Part shown: positions 43,680-53,132 of the stretch, one piece after another | How the letters are laid out: every line of letters begins with the position of its first letter | Numbering within the stretch: the first letter of the stretch is position 1 | DNA from: JAMQPK01 sp963761975 | Lineage (GTDB): Bacteria; Acidobacteriota; Vicinamibacteria; Vicinamibacterales; JAMQPK01 | NCBI GenBank assembly: GCA_963761975.1 | Contig: CAVXIR010000004.1 | Coordinates: 1,736,001-1,800,000, forward strand | Length of the DNA: 64,000 nt | Direction: 5' to 3' | Program-made: the position numbers and the translations under genes | Notes under the pieces: model-generated | Databases searched by the model: none | What the model was told of the DNA's origin: nothing | What the model saw: the letters and a program-made list of their open reading frames with translations, nothing else

Positions 43680-45887
43680 ATGTTTACGCGCACTCGCGCA
43701 CAAGGTGCCGTCACAGCGATCCTGGGCGTCGTGCTCGTGGCAGTGCTTGCCGCGCAGCAGAGCCCGACGCCGTCAGTGACGTTTCAGGTCGAGGTGAACT
43801 ACGTCGACATCGACGCACTGGTCACCGACGAGCGCGGAAATATCGTGTCGGATCTCCGCAAAGAGGACTTCGAGCTGCTCGAAGACGGGAAGCCGCAGGA
43901 CATCAGCACGTTCTCCCTCGTCGACATTCCGATGCCCTCAGCCAGCGCGCGCTCGGTTGCCGCGACGCCCGCCGTGGCGGACGTCAAGTCGAACGCCCAA
44001 CCCATCAGCGGCCGTCTGTACGTCATCGTGATGGACGATCTCAACGTGGCGCCTCTTCGCAGCAAGGTCGTCGTGCAGGCCGCACGGCAGTTCGTCGAAC
44101 GGTATTTCGGTCCGGACGACATTGCGGCGATTACCTACACCAGCGGCCGCACCGATGCGGGCCAGGAATTCACGTCGGAGCGGGCGCTGCTCCTCGCATC
44201 CATCGACAAGTTCCTGGGACGCAAGCTGCGCTCGACGGTCATCGAGAAAGCCGACCAGTATTTTCAGCAGCACCTGAAGGAGCTCGAGATCAACGCGCCG
44301 GACACGACCGACCCCGACTACATACAGCAGGAGCCGAGATCCGGTACCGTCCGGGGACCAAGCGGCTACTCGGACATCACGACCGATGCTGACGACTTCG
44401 AACGTGGCCACCGTGCGCAGCAAGTGCTCGGCACGCTTCGCCGGCTCGCCAACTACATGGGTGGCATCCGCGGACGGCGCAAGGCACTGCTGATGTTCAG
44501 TGAAGGCATCGACTATCCGATTTACGACATCTTCGGCTCTCAGGCGGCGACCGGCGTCATCACCGAGACACGCGAGGCGATTGCCGCAGCTGCCCGCGGC
44601 AATGTCAGCTTTTTCGCCATCGATCCGCGCGGCCTGGTCGGGATGACGAGTGAGACCATCGAGCTGAATGCGCCGGCCGACGCTCATCTGGGATTCGATG
44701 CCAAGGGCCTCCTGGCAGATATGTATCTGTCACAGGACAGCCTGCGGACGCTCGCCGCGGAAACCGGCGGCTATGCGGCGGTCAATTCCAACAACGTCTC
44801 GACCGCGCTGAGCCGCATCGTGCGAGCCAACAGCACCTACTACGTGCTTGGCTATTATCCAGCCGCCGTACCGCGAGACGGACGGTTCCACAAGATCGAC
44901 GTCCGCGTAAAGCGCCCGGGGCTTCGCGTGTCGGCTCGAAAAGGCTACGTGTCGCCGCGGCCGTTGACGGCCGCCGAGCAGACCGAACAGCAGCGCATCC
45001 GCGAACGGGCACGCGGAAAATCGGGATCGGCTCAGACGTCGGACGAGCTGCGCCAGATTCTGAATCATCCGCTGCAGCGCAACGGCCTGACGCTGACCGT
45101 TCAAGCGTCGCCCTTCAAGGGACCCTCGCGGCAGGCATCGGTGGCCCTCGCCGTCGAGCTCGACGCCAACCGGCTGCACTTCACCGAACAGCCGAACAAG
45201 ACGTTTGCCGACGGCATCGAACTGTCGCTGTTCGCTCTGGACGAGCGCGGTAAATTGCACGGCGGCAACTTCTTCCAGTTCAACCTTGCGCTACGGCCGG
45301 AGACCTACCAGCGCGTGCGTGAGTCGATCGTGCGGATGAATCCTCGCGTCGAGCTGCCGCCGGGACGGTATCAGCTGAGAGTGGGCGTGCGCGAGAGCGG
45401 AGCCGGAGAAATGGGCACGGTCTTCTACGATCTGCAGGTGCCCGACTACACGTCGAACGGGCTCGCGATGAGCGGCCTCCTGCTGACGGCCGAGAGCGCG
45501 CGGTCGCAGTTTACGGCGCAGCCAGACACTCAGTTGCCGCCTGAATCGCTGCCGGCGCCGGCCACGAGCCGCCGCACCTTCGGCCGGAACGACGTCCTGA
45601 ACGTGTTCGCCGAAATTTATGACAACATCTTGTCGCGCGAGCCGCAACGACTGGAAGTGATCACGACGCTCACCGGCGAAGGCGGGGTCGCCGCGTTCTC
45701 GTCGCGCGAGTCGCTCACCGGCAGCAGTTCCAGCGGAAACGCCAGAAACGCGCGCATTCCCGTCGCAAAACAGATTCCGTTGAACGACGTGCGAGCGGGC
45801 CGATACGTGCTCCGTCTCGAAGCGCGGGCGCTTGGTGGCGCCGCAAAGCCGGTGTCGCGAGAAACCACGCTGACAGTTGCGCCGTAA
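43680..45887 (+). CDS. VWFA-related acidobacterial-domain protein (paralogue 3)
   Basis: The 735-residue exported protein has a signal peptide ending in VLAAQ, then FQVEVNYVDIDALVTDERGN and LRKEDFELLEDGKPQ, clearly the same family as the 7885-11868 pair. The VWA-like region has VIVMDDLNVAPL and GRRKALLMFSEGID; the TYYVLGYYP motif matches SYYLLGYYST of the others. It is longer, with a distinct N-terminal VWA section containing a YIQQEPRSG-type loop. Upstream in-frame codons (from 43611) are inside the promoter and rejected. Confidence 0.85.
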   Translation: MFTRTRAQGAVTAILGVVLVAVLAAQQSPTPSVTFQVEVNYVDIDALVTDERGNIVSDLRKEDFELLEDGKPQDISTFSLVDIPMPSASARSVAATPAVADVKSNAQPISGRLYVIVMDDLNVAPLRSKVVVQAARQFVERYFGPDDIAAITYTSGRTDAGQEFTSERALLLASIDKFLGRKLRSTVIEKADQYFQQHLKELEINAPDTTDPDYIQQEPRSGTVRGPSGYSDITTDADDFERGHRAQQVLGTLRRLANYMGGIRGRRKALLMFSEGIDYPIYDIFGSQAATGVITETREAIAAAARGNVSFFAIDPRGLVGMTSETIELNAPADAHLGFDAKGLLADMYLSQDSLRTLAAETGGYAAVNSNNVSTALSRIVRANSTYYVLGYYPAAVPRDGRFHKIDVRVKRPGLRVSARKGYVSPRPLTAAEQTEQQRIRERARGKSGSAQTSDELRQILNHPLQRNGLTLTVQASPFKGPSRQASVALAVELDANRLHFTEQPNKTFADGIELSLFALDERGKLHGGNFFQFNLALRPETYQRVRESIVRMNPRVELPPGRYQLRVGVRESGAGEMGTVFYDLQVPDYTSNGLAMSGLLLTAESARSQFTAQPDTQLPPESLPAPATSRRTFGRNDVLNVFAEIYDNILSREPQRLEVITTLTGEGGVAAFSSRESLTGSSSSGNARNARIPVAKQIPLNDVRAGRYVLRLEARALGGAAKPVSRETTLTVAP

Positions 45888-45986
45888 CGTTTCAGAAAGG
45901 CCCTGCCTCACCTTCAGCCACGCTCTCGCCGATATTGATTGTGTTGCTGCCCACCGACATGGGGATTACGATTTCTGGGCTCGACT

Positions 45987-47687
45987 ATGAACAGAGAAAT
46001 CGCGTCCACACCTGAGAGGCGCACGGTTCTGTCGGCGCTCGGCGTGTACGCCGAGCGGCCGGCGCTGGTCATGGTGGCGCTCGGATTTTCGGCCGGTCTG
46101 CCTTATTTTCTGGTCTTCGACACGCTGTCGGCGTGGTTGCGTGCGTCCGGCCTCTCACTCGAAGTAATCGGCTTCTTCAGCCTGGTCACACTGGCCTCGA
46201 CCTTCAAATTCCTCTGGGCGCCGTTCATCGACCGCACGAGGGTACCCGGAATCACCGGCTGGTTGGGCCATCGCCGATCGTGGATGTTGGTGTGCCAGGG
46301 GCTGATCATGCTCGGGCTCTGGCTGATGGCGCGTTCCGATCCGTCACAGGGCCTCGGGATGATTGCCGTCTTCGCCGTGCTCGTCGGCCTTTCGTCTGCC
46401 ACGCAGGACATCGCGATCGACGCCTGGCGCATCGAAGCGGCAGAAGTGTCCAAGCAGGGCGCCATGGCTGCAGCGTATCAATGGGGTTACCGGGTAGCGA
46501 TCATCGTGGCCGGCGCGGTGCCGCTGCTGCTCGCCGAATCCTACGGCTGGAACTTCTCCTACGCCATCATGTCGGCGTTGATGCTTATTGGGGTTCTGGC
46601 GGTGCTGGCGGCGCCGCGCGAGGCGCGCCACGCCATCCGTGAAATCCAGACAGGCGACATTCAACCAGCCCCCGCGCGCGAGGCCCTCGAGTGGATCGTC
46701 CGACTTGCCGTCCTGGCGGCGGGCGCGCTCGTTCTGGGCTCAGGGCTTGCCGCCAATGCCGGCGTGCTCTCGCGCGTGCTCGACGCTGCGGGCGCGACCG
46801 GCGCGCGCGACGCCGTGCTGTCCGCGTGGGCATCGGATGCGCGCGTGTGGGTCCATCTGGCTGCCGTCTTGACGGGTTTCTGCGTGATCACGCTCGCCGC
46901 GCTCCCGCTCCCCGGTGTGCGTACGCGGCCCGGTGTCTATCTGTCCTCGGCGCTCGCCGATCCACTGCGCGATTTTCTCGTCCGCTACCGCTCCAGCGCC
47001 GGGCTGATTCTCGCGTTGGTCTGCCTTTATCGCATTCCAGATTTCGTGCTGAACATCATGAATCCGTTTTACCTCGACCTCGGCTACACGCTCGTCGAGA
47101 TCGCCGAGGTCCGGAAGATTTTCGGCGTCGGCATGACGATGCTGGGCGTATTTGCCGGCGGCGTGGCGGTGGCGCGCTATGGACTCCTGCCTGCCATGGT
47201 GATTGGCGCGTTCGCGGGGCCCCTGAGCAATCTCCTGTTCATCTGGCTCGCGTTGCAAACCCACAGCCTCGTCGCACTCTTTGCCGCCATCGGCCTGGAC
47301 AACGTCGCGGGCGGGTTCGCGGGCACGTGCCTGATCGCGTACATGTCGAGCCTCACATCAGCCGGGTTCACGGCCACGCAGTACGCGCTCTTTTCCTCTC
47401 TTTACGCGATTCCCGGCCGGCTGATTGCGTCGCAATCGGGCCGCATCGTCGAAGGTGCGGCGCGACTCGCAGATTCGGGCGGTGTTTTTTCGGGTCTGAA
47501 GGGATTGTTTGCGGCGCAGGCGCCGGGGAATTTCGCCGCGGCGGTCGAACGATCGGGCGTCACTCCTGCGGCCCTGGGCGCAGGGTACGTGGTGTTCTTT
47601 GCGTATTCAGCGCTCATCGGCGTGTTCGCGTTGCTGCTTTCCCTCGTGTTGTCGCGCCGGAATCAGCCCGAGACGAAGGACGTCTGA
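45987..47687 (+). CDS. AmpG-like MFS transporter
   Basis: The 566-residue protein has 12-14 membrane segments, beginning with ERPALVMVALGFSAGLPYFLV, a signature of the AmpG muropeptide-permease group, and DIAIDAWRIEAAE plus GAMAAAYQWGYR in the loop 4-5 region. AmpG proteins import anhydromuropeptides from peptidoglycan recycling, though distant members may carry other substrates. It is longer than E. coli AmpG because of an inserted loop around residues 210-310. ATG 45987 begins the conserved region. Confidence 0.75.
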   Translation: MNREIASTPERRTVLSALGVYAERPALVMVALGFSAGLPYFLVFDTLSAWLRASGLSLEVIGFFSLVTLASTFKFLWAPFIDRTRVPGITGWLGHRRSWMLVCQGLIMLGLWLMARSDPSQGLGMIAVFAVLVGLSSATQDIAIDAWRIEAAEVSKQGAMAAAYQWGYRVAIIVAGAVPLLLAESYGWNFSYAIMSALMLIGVLAVLAAPREARHAIREIQTGDIQPAPAREALEWIVRLAVLAAGALVLGSGLAANAGVLSRVLDAAGATGARDAVLSAWASDARVWVHLAAVLTGFCVITLAALPLPGVRTRPGVYLSSALADPLRDFLVRYRSSAGLILALVCLYRIPDFVLNIMNPFYLDLGYTLVEIAEVRKIFGVGMTMLGVFAGGVAVARYGLLPAMVIGAFAGPLSNLLFIWLALQTHSLVALFAAIGLDNVAGGFAGTCLIAYMSSLTSAGFTATQYALFSSLYAIPGRLIASQSGRIVEGAARLADSGGVFSGLKGLFAAQAPGNFAAAVERSGVTPAALGAGYVVFFAYSALIGVFALLLSLVLSRRNQPETKDV

Positions 47688-47811
47688 AATGGGTCGCGGC
47701 ACAGGGAAACGCCAGCCGGCCTAACCAGTATTGGTAAACTGCTATGACTGCTTTCAGCTAAACGACCACTCGTGTCACTGCCTCAAGAGGCGCTCCCCGG
47801 CCCGATCGCTG

Positions 47812-48714
47812 ATGTTCGACACCACTCTCATTCTGTTGCTTCAGGAGCGGGCATCGCCCGCGTTGACCGAGATCATGCGGGCGGTGTCGTTCTGCGGCTA
47901 CGTGCCGAGCTGTCTGGCCGTCGCCATCGTGTGCGGTTTTGGATGGCGGCTCAGACTCGGCGTGACGCTGATCCTGGCGATTATCTTCGCCGATGCGATG
48001 ACGATCGTGGCAAAAGGCGCATTCGCATCGCCTCGTCCGCATGCCATCGATGCTCGCGTGCGAACGTTCGGCGCCTTTGAGTCGGGGCTGCCGCCGATGG
48101 CCACGGGTACTTCCGTGCCGGCTGACGACTTCGGGTTTCCCTCCGGACACGTGGCAACGACCGCGGCATGGGCCCTAGGTCTCGCCTCTCGTCGGAAACC
48201 GTGGCAGCTCGGCGCGGCAGCCACTTGGATCGCACTCATGGGCCTCTCGCGCATGTACCTAGGACGCCATTTCCCCGCGGACGTGATCGGCGGCCTCGTC
48301 GTCGGTGTCGCGGGGCTGGCCATCGCACGTCTGGGGCTTCCTTCGGCTGCCGCGGGCATCAACACACTTACGGCCGGCGCCAGGACGGCACTGGGCGTGG
48401 CGCTCCTCGTCGTGGTCGCACTCGTCGCGCGCTCCGGCGCCGGACTCGGCGCTCATGAAGCCGGCCGCTTCTGTGGCCTCGTGGGCGCGGCCATCCTGAG
48501 CACGCGGGCGCTCGACGATTCGGTCCCGCCATCGACGCGGATGGCCCGCTTGGCGGTGGCTCTCGTCCTTCTTGGTGTGGCGGTCTGGTCGAGCACGTGG
48601 ACGATCACGACGGGCCCAGGTCTCGCCGTCATAAGCGCGATGGCCATCAGCGCGGCGTTGCACGCGAGCGTGCTGCTCGTGCCCGCGCTGGCGGTCGGTG
48701 GCCACCGATCCTGA
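47812..48714 (+). CDS. PAP2-family membrane phosphatase
   Basis: The 300-residue product has the three PAP2 motifs: KGAFASPRP (K-x6-RP), PSGH and SRMYLGRHFPAD (SR-x5-H-x3-D), with about eight membrane segments, the last three forming an added C-terminal bundle. Enzymes of this family dephosphorylate lipid pyrophosphates such as undecaprenyl-PP or phosphatidate at the membrane. Start 47812 (MFDTTLILLL) is preferred over an in-frame extension to 47731. Confidence 0.85.
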   Translation: MFDTTLILLLQERASPALTEIMRAVSFCGYVPSCLAVAIVCGFGWRLRLGVTLILAIIFADAMTIVAKGAFASPRPHAIDARVRTFGAFESGLPPMATGTSVPADDFGFPSGHVATTAAWALGLASRRKPWQLGAAATWIALMGLSRMYLGRHFPADVIGGLVVGVAGLAIARLGLPSAAAGINTLTAGARTALGVALLVVVALVARSGAGLGAHEAGRFCGLVGAAILSTRALDDSVPPSTRMARLAVALVLLGVAVWSSTWTITTGPGLAVISAMAISAALHASVLLVPALAVGGHRS

Positions 48715-48725
48715 CGCGTTTCGCG

Positions 48726-50264
48726 TCACCCGCCTTTGATGGCCTTCCCGAAATCGAGGCCGACCTTTGGTTTGTCGGCAGTGCCCCCGATGGTAATCGG
48801 CACGACGGTGATGTCGTCGTGACGGAACAGCCCGTCGACGACCCTGAGGAAAAACGACTTCACGCCGGTCGTCAACTGCGACAGCTTCGCGTCGAGGCGG
48901 ACGGTGCCGCGAAAATCGAGCGCTTCTGACTCCATCACGAACCGTCCGCTCACGTTCACGCGCGCGCCCGGCATCGCAAACGTCACTTTGGAGAAGTGAA
49001 TCGCGCCGTCGCGCATCCTGAACGTGCCCTGGAAGTTCGACACGACCGGGTCGGGTGTGTCGTCTTTCACCCCGCGTGACTTGGTGCTGAACGCATCCAC
49101 TTTGTCCTGAACCTGTGGTTTCGTGAATTCAGCCCTGGCCACGCTGAAGGTCCCGTCGAGCTGGAGCTTCTGGATCACGTCGCGATCCCCGGGCGGTAAT
49201 AGAAGCTTCGTGCTCAGCTTCATCACGCCGGTCATGGGCGGCTGTGGGCCCTTCACGGCGAGACGAAGAATGTCCTCTAACCGCCCGTCGTCGATGACGA
49301 CGTCGAGCTCCACGGTGCGGCCATCTTCATCGTCGCGTTCGACCACGCCGCCGGACGCGTGGATCTTCGTGGCGCCCAGCGTCGCTTCCACCGGCTGCAG
49401 CAGCGTGTTGCCGTTCGTGCCGTCCACGATTGAGTGGAACCGCGTTTCGAGCGCGATCCCGTTGCCGACGTCTGCGAGCGCGAACGCGGGCATGCTCGTC
49501 GTGCCGTCCACCTCGATGCGTTCGAGCACGCCTTTGAATGACCCGGACGAATTCAGGATTCCGGCAATCCCGTCGAAGACGCCAAGGTCCGCGTTCTCGA
49601 AACGGTACGATGCCGCCAGCGGTGTGTGGGACGGCTCTTCGGCCTTCCAGGGCCCGAACGTCCCTTCCGTCTGGATGCGGCCAGGCGGCGTTGGATTGGT
49701 GAGGTTCGCGCGGAACGGCCACGGGTGGTCCGCGCCGACATCCTTCATGTCGAGCTGCCCGATCTCGAACAGGCGCGGCGCTTTGCCCGGCTTCCCTCGA
49801 AGGACTCGCAGCACCGCCCGCTCCGACTGCAGATTGCGGACGATGAGTGGGGACTTCTCGCTGTCGTTGTCGTGGGCGTCATCGGGCTCGTCGTCGTTTA
49901 GGCTCATGCCGCCGGGTGGGACGTTGATCTCCAAGCCCTCCAGGCGGATGTTGCTCACCGTGACCGGATCGCTAAGGAGGCCCACGAGGCCGGCTTCGCC
50001 CGAGAATGATGCAATCGTCACGAGCGGCGGCACGTCCGTGCGGTGTTTGTGACGGAGCACCAGTCCTCGTCCCGAGAGCCTCGGCCTGGGGAGGAACGAG
50101 ACGGTCAGGGTTTCCAGCTGTACCCCGCTGTCGAAACGTTTGCCCAGAGCGTTCACGAGGCGCTGCTTGATGCGAGGCTCGACGACGATGGGGAGCGAGA
50201 ACGGGAGCAGCAGGATGACGGCGACGCCGGCAATTGCGGTGAGGTTTCGTCGGGAGAGCGGCAT
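48726..50264 (-). CDS. AsmA-like envelope protein
   Basis: The 512-residue protein has one N-terminal membrane anchor (LTAIAGVAVILLLPFSLPIV) and a long beta-rich periplasmic part with the AsmA/TamB-type repeats, such as GIALETRFHSIVDG and the C-terminal MPGARVNVSGRFVMESEALD and PITIGGTADKPKV. Such proteins bridge the periplasm and influence lipid transport or outer-membrane assembly. ATG 50264 begins the anchor; the extension to 50405 lacks any signal. The 50265-50553 region ahead of it shows no gene; the insertion element starts at 50554. Confidence 0.75.
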   Translation of the reverse strand: MPLSRRNLTAIAGVAVILLLPFSLPIVVEPRIKQRLVNALGKRFDSGVQLETLTVSFLPRPRLSGRGLVLRHKHRTDVPPLVTIASFSGEAGLVGLLSDPVTVSNIRLEGLEINVPPGGMSLNDDEPDDAHDNDSEKSPLIVRNLQSERAVLRVLRGKPGKAPRLFEIGQLDMKDVGADHPWPFRANLTNPTPPGRIQTEGTFGPWKAEEPSHTPLAASYRFENADLGVFDGIAGILNSSGSFKGVLERIEVDGTTSMPAFALADVGNGIALETRFHSIVDGTNGNTLLQPVEATLGATKIHASGGVVERDDEDGRTVELDVVIDDGRLEDILRLAVKGPQPPMTGVMKLSTKLLLPPGDRDVIQKLQLDGTFSVARAEFTKPQVQDKVDAFSTKSRGVKDDTPDPVVSNFQGTFRMRDGAIHFSKVTFAMPGARVNVSGRFVMESEALDFRGTVRLDAKLSQLTTGVKSFFLRVVDGLFRHDDITVVPITIGGTADKPKVGLDFGKAIKGG

Positions 50265-50553
50265 GGCGTCGATAACGCAACTATCGGGCCGACCGTTGGC
50301 GCGCGGTTCAGTGGCCGAAGGGACTCGAATGGCTGTGATGCGCGGGCCGTCAGCGGTGATCGGCGCGGCAGGGCGTTTTTGGCTCTCACGTTTGGCATCC
50401 GGCACACATTAACCTCAGCCAGCTGCTCGAACGCGACGTCGCCCGCTGCTAACCGGCTGTTTCGAAATCGTTCGATAGTCACCGGCGCGTTCAGTCCTGA
50501 TACGGCGCCATCTGTCGAGGAGTCCGACGCCGCGCGCCAGATCGTCCCTGCAG

Positions 50554-50585
50554 CGTTTGAACGAAGCCGCTGGCGCGGCGGACGC
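50554..50585 (+). repeat. Left inverted repeat of the IS91-type element
   Basis: Thirty-two bases that recur, inverted, at 52958-52993. The outer 22 bases match exactly; the inner ten match after a 4-bp gap. Confidence 0.85.
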
Positions 50586-50650
50586 TACGCGTGAAGCTCG
50601 CTCGACCAGCCGAGTAGGGCGGGTAGGGTGTGGGTCACAAGGAGGTTCCT

Positions 50651-51544
50651 GTGACCCATCTTCGACAAGTGATGCTGGACGAACTCCAGCGGCGCAACTA
50701 CGCCACGACCACCGTCCAGTCCTACATCCAGGCCGTCGAGCGGTTCGCCAAGCACTTCCACCGTCCGCCAGACCAGCTCAATCAGACCCACCTGCGCGAG
50801 TACCAGGCCTACCTGCTACGAGACCGGAAACTCAAGCCGCGGACCGTCAAGCTACACGTCTCGGCGCTCCGGTTCTTCTTCGTGAAGACGCTGAAGCGGC
50901 GGTACCTGCTCAACGACATCCCCTATCCGAAGGTGCCCCGCCGCCTGCCGATCATCCTGACCGTCGAGGAAGTCACGCGCTTGATCGATGCCGCGCGCAC
51001 GCTGACGGACCGCACGATGCTGATGGTGCTGTATTCCACGGGGATGCGGAACGCGGAGATGCGGAGCCTGCAGGTGAAGGACATCGACAGCCGGTCGATG
51101 CTCATTCACATCCAGCGCGGCAAAGGGGGGCGCGATCGCTATGTTCCGCTCAGTGCAACCCTGCTGGACACGCTGCGCGCGTACTGGCGGTGGATGAAGC
51201 CGAAGACGTGGCTGTTCCCTGGCACGATCGCTGGCTGGCGCGCCGACAAGCCGATCACGCCAAAGGTCGTGTGGGATGCCTGTCAGTCGGCGGCGAGACG
51301 CGCCCAGATTGAGAAGCGGGTCTCCGCGCACCTCTTGCGGCATTCGTACGCGACCCACCTCCTGGAGGCCGGTGCGGACTTGCGCACGATCCAGCTGCTG
51401 CTCGGTCACGTCAAGCTCGAACACACCGTGATCTATCTGCATCTGTCCCGACGGCACTTGCACGCGGTCACGAACCCGCTGGACACGATGCCGGTCTCGG
51501 CGCCGGACACGGCGCGGCGCTCGCGTCGACTGCAGAAGCGGTGA
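50651..51544 (+). CDS. Tyrosine recombinase (XerC/D-like integrase) of the IS91-type element
   Basis: The 297-residue protein has a SAM-like N-terminal DNA-binding domain (AVERFAKHFHRPPDQLNQTH) and a catalytic domain with the complete set: Arg in STGMRNAEMR, Lys in RGKGGRDRY, HLLRHSYATH box, GHVKLEH and the nucleophile Tyr in TVIYLHLS. GTG 50651 was chosen because AAGGAGG (50639-50645) lies 5 bp upstream. The region around the start is also a hairpin (GGGTCAC / GTGACCC), which would hide the site in mRNA and could limit expression. The stop overlaps the transposase start. Confidence 0.9.
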   Translation: MTHLRQVMLDELQRRNYATTTVQSYIQAVERFAKHFHRPPDQLNQTHLREYQAYLLRDRKLKPRTVKLHVSALRFFFVKTLKRRYLLNDIPYPKVPRRLPIILTVEEVTRLIDAARTLTDRTMLMVLYSTGMRNAEMRSLQVKDIDSRSMLIHIQRGKGGRDRYVPLSATLLDTLRAYWRWMKPKTWLFPGTIAGWRADKPITPKVVWDACQSAARRAQIEKRVSAHLLRHSYATHLLEAGADLRTIQLLLGHVKLEHTVIYLHLSRRHLHAVTNPLDTMPVSAPDTARRSRRLQKR

Positions 51545-52734
51545 CGCGGCCACCCTTCGAGGTGGCCGACATCATTCGCCAATACGGGACACGCTTCATC
51601 GAGGCTCATCGCGCCTGGCTCACCGCGCAGCACCGGCGTGTGCTTCGCGCCATCGCGCAGTGCCGGACCGCGGCCCTGGGCGCGCATCTCGATCGGTGTG
51701 CCACCTGCGGCCATCGCGCCATCTCGTTCAACTCGTGTCGCAATCGGCACTGCCCGAAGTGCTTGACGCACGCGCGTGATCAGTGGCTCGCCGAGCGTGA
51801 ACGCGAGCTGCTACCGGTCGGGTACGCCCATGTCGTCTTCACCCTTCCGCACGCCCTCGCGGGACTCGCGCTGCACAACAAACGGGTGGTGTACGACCTC
51901 CTCTTCCAGGCGAGTGCCGCGACGCTCCTGGAGGTCGCACGCACGCCGAAGCATCTCGGCGCCGCGCTCGGCTTTCTCAGCGTCCTCCACACCTGGGGGC
52001 AGACGCTCTTGCACCACCCGCACGTGCACTGCGTCGTGCCCGCGGGCGGCCTCTCGCCCGACGGCACGCGGTGGGTGCACACGCGCCCGTCCTTCTTCCT
52101 CCCGGTCAAGGTTCTGAGCCGGGTCTTTCGAGGCAAGGTCGTCACCGGTCTCCGGGACGCCTTTCACTCCGGCACCCTCAGGTTGCCGAGCGACCTCCAG
52201 CCACTCACCGACGAGCGCGCCTTTGCCGCGTGGCTTCGCACCCTCTTCCGCCACGACTGGGTCGTCTACGCCAAGCCCCCATTCGGCGGCCCGAGTCACG
52301 TGTTGCACTATCTCGCGCGGTACACCCACCGGGTCGCGATCTCCAACCATCGGCTCATCGCCGTGACCGAGGACCAGGTGACGTTTGGGTGGAAGGACTA
52401 CCGGCACGGGAGTCGGGTCCGACTGATGACGCTCAGTGCTGATGAATTCCTCCGCCGCTTCTGCCTCCACGTGCTCCCGAAGGGCTTCGTCCGGATTCGC
52501 TTCTACGGTTTCTTGGCGCCTCGCTGCCGCACCGAGGCACTGCCACGTTGCCGGCAGGCGCTCGGTGCGAATCCCGCGCCGGCGCCGATGACCTCCGTCG
52601 ACGACACGTCCACCCGTGTCGCCTTGCCGCCATGTCCGACCTGCGGTGGGGTGATGGTCGCCGTCGCACGACTCACCGTACGCCAACTCGCCGTGCAGAT
52701 CTGGAGCGAGGGACTCGCGCTTGACTCTTCATGA
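51541..52734 (+). CDS. IS91-family HUH transposase (Y2 type)
   Basis: The 397-residue product has an N-terminal zinc-ribbon (CATCGHRAISFNSCRNRHCPKC), the HUH metal motif in HPHVHCVVPAGGL, and the two-tyrosine motif YLARY in the expected place, so it should nick single DNA strands for rolling-circle transposition. GTG 51541 overlaps the integrase stop by four bases (GTGA), implying translational coupling. A C-terminal pair CPTCGG is a second putative zinc knuckle. The gene is intact. Confidence 0.9.
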   Translation: MTRPPFEVADIIRQYGTRFIEAHRAWLTAQHRRVLRAIAQCRTAALGAHLDRCATCGHRAISFNSCRNRHCPKCLTHARDQWLAERERELLPVGYAHVVFTLPHALAGLALHNKRVVYDLLFQASAATLLEVARTPKHLGAALGFLSVLHTWGQTLLHHPHVHCVVPAGGLSPDGTRWVHTRPSFFLPVKVLSRVFRGKVVTGLRDAFHSGTLRLPSDLQPLTDERAFAAWLRTLFRHDWVVYAKPPFGGPSHVLHYLARYTHRVAISNHRLIAVTEDQVTFGWKDYRHGSRVRLMTLSADEFLRRFCLHVLPKGFVRIRFYGFLAPRCRTEALPRCRQALGANPAPAPMTSVDDTSTRVALPPCPTCGGVMVAVARLTVRQLAVQIWSEGLALDSS

Positions 52735-52957
52735 GCGCGACACACCGTCGACATCCTCGAACCGCCGCGCCCAGGTCCGATCAGGAGACGTGTGCCTGCG
52801 GTCCCTCGGAGCCGACACCGCCGCCTCGATCATCGCGCCTCACACAGTCCGGTGTGGCATCTGGACACTCGCCAACAACCACAGGGCACTCGGAACCGCC
52901 ACACATCGGCGCGCCCGCACCCGCCTCCTTACGATTCAACGCCCATACTGATCGACC

Positions 52958-52993
52958 GCGTCCGCCGCACACGCCAGCGGCTTCGTTCAAACG
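52958..52993 (-). repeat. Right inverted repeat of the IS91-type element
   Basis: Inverted copy of 50554-50585 with a 4-bp addition. The stretch 52735-52957 between transposase stop and this repeat shows no convincing gene. Confidence 0.8.
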
Positions 52994-52994
52994 G

Positions 52995-53071
52995 CTCTAT
53001 CGAGAGTGACCCGGCGGTCCACCCTCCGCTGTCGGCGGACACGCCTGCGCGCCGAGTCACTCTCGATAGAG
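52995..53071. repeat. Long hairpin with 16-bp perfect arms next to the element's right end
   Basis: Arms CTCTATCGAGAGTGAC (52995-53010) and GTCACTCTCGATAGAG (53056-53071) enclose 45 nt of GC-rich, partly self-paired sequence; outer AAACG/CGTTT adds pairing. It begins 1 bp after the right inverted repeat and lies about 60 bp past the stop of the minus-strand amidohydrolase. It could be that operon's terminator, a target hairpin or part of the element's end. Confidence 0.65.
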
Positions 53072-53132
53072 TCCTAACGTTTATCGCGAGTAATACCGTC
53101 CCGTCCGATGCCGGCTATGTGTGAGATGGCTT

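Larger units (their letters stand above)
50554..52993 (+). mobile_element. IS91-type element carrying a tyrosine recombinase, bounded by inverted repeats
   Basis: Left end 50554-50585 and right end 52958-52993 are inverted copies: a 22-bp perfect core (starting with GTTTGAACGAAGCC when read inwards from the left) and ten further matching bases (CGGCGGACGC) after a 4-bp TGTG insertion in the right copy. Inside lie the recombinase and the HUH transposase genes. No target duplication is seen next to the repeats. Classical IS91 elements lack such terminal repeats, so these may be true ends of a variant group or an independent boundary. Confidence 0.75.

Noticed and set aside
52781..52990. Minus-strand 69-residue Cys/Gly-rich frame inside the insertion element's right end
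   Set aside because: It starts within the inverted repeat with a TTG codon, has no ribosome site and no recognisable fold.
50405..53100. Integron attC sites at the inverted repeats (GTTTGAACGAAGCC resembles attC halves)
   Set aside because: The R-box pair (GTTRRRY / RYYYAAC) and single-copy imperfect hairpin of attC are missing; the recombinase lacks an obvious IntI-type extra helix.
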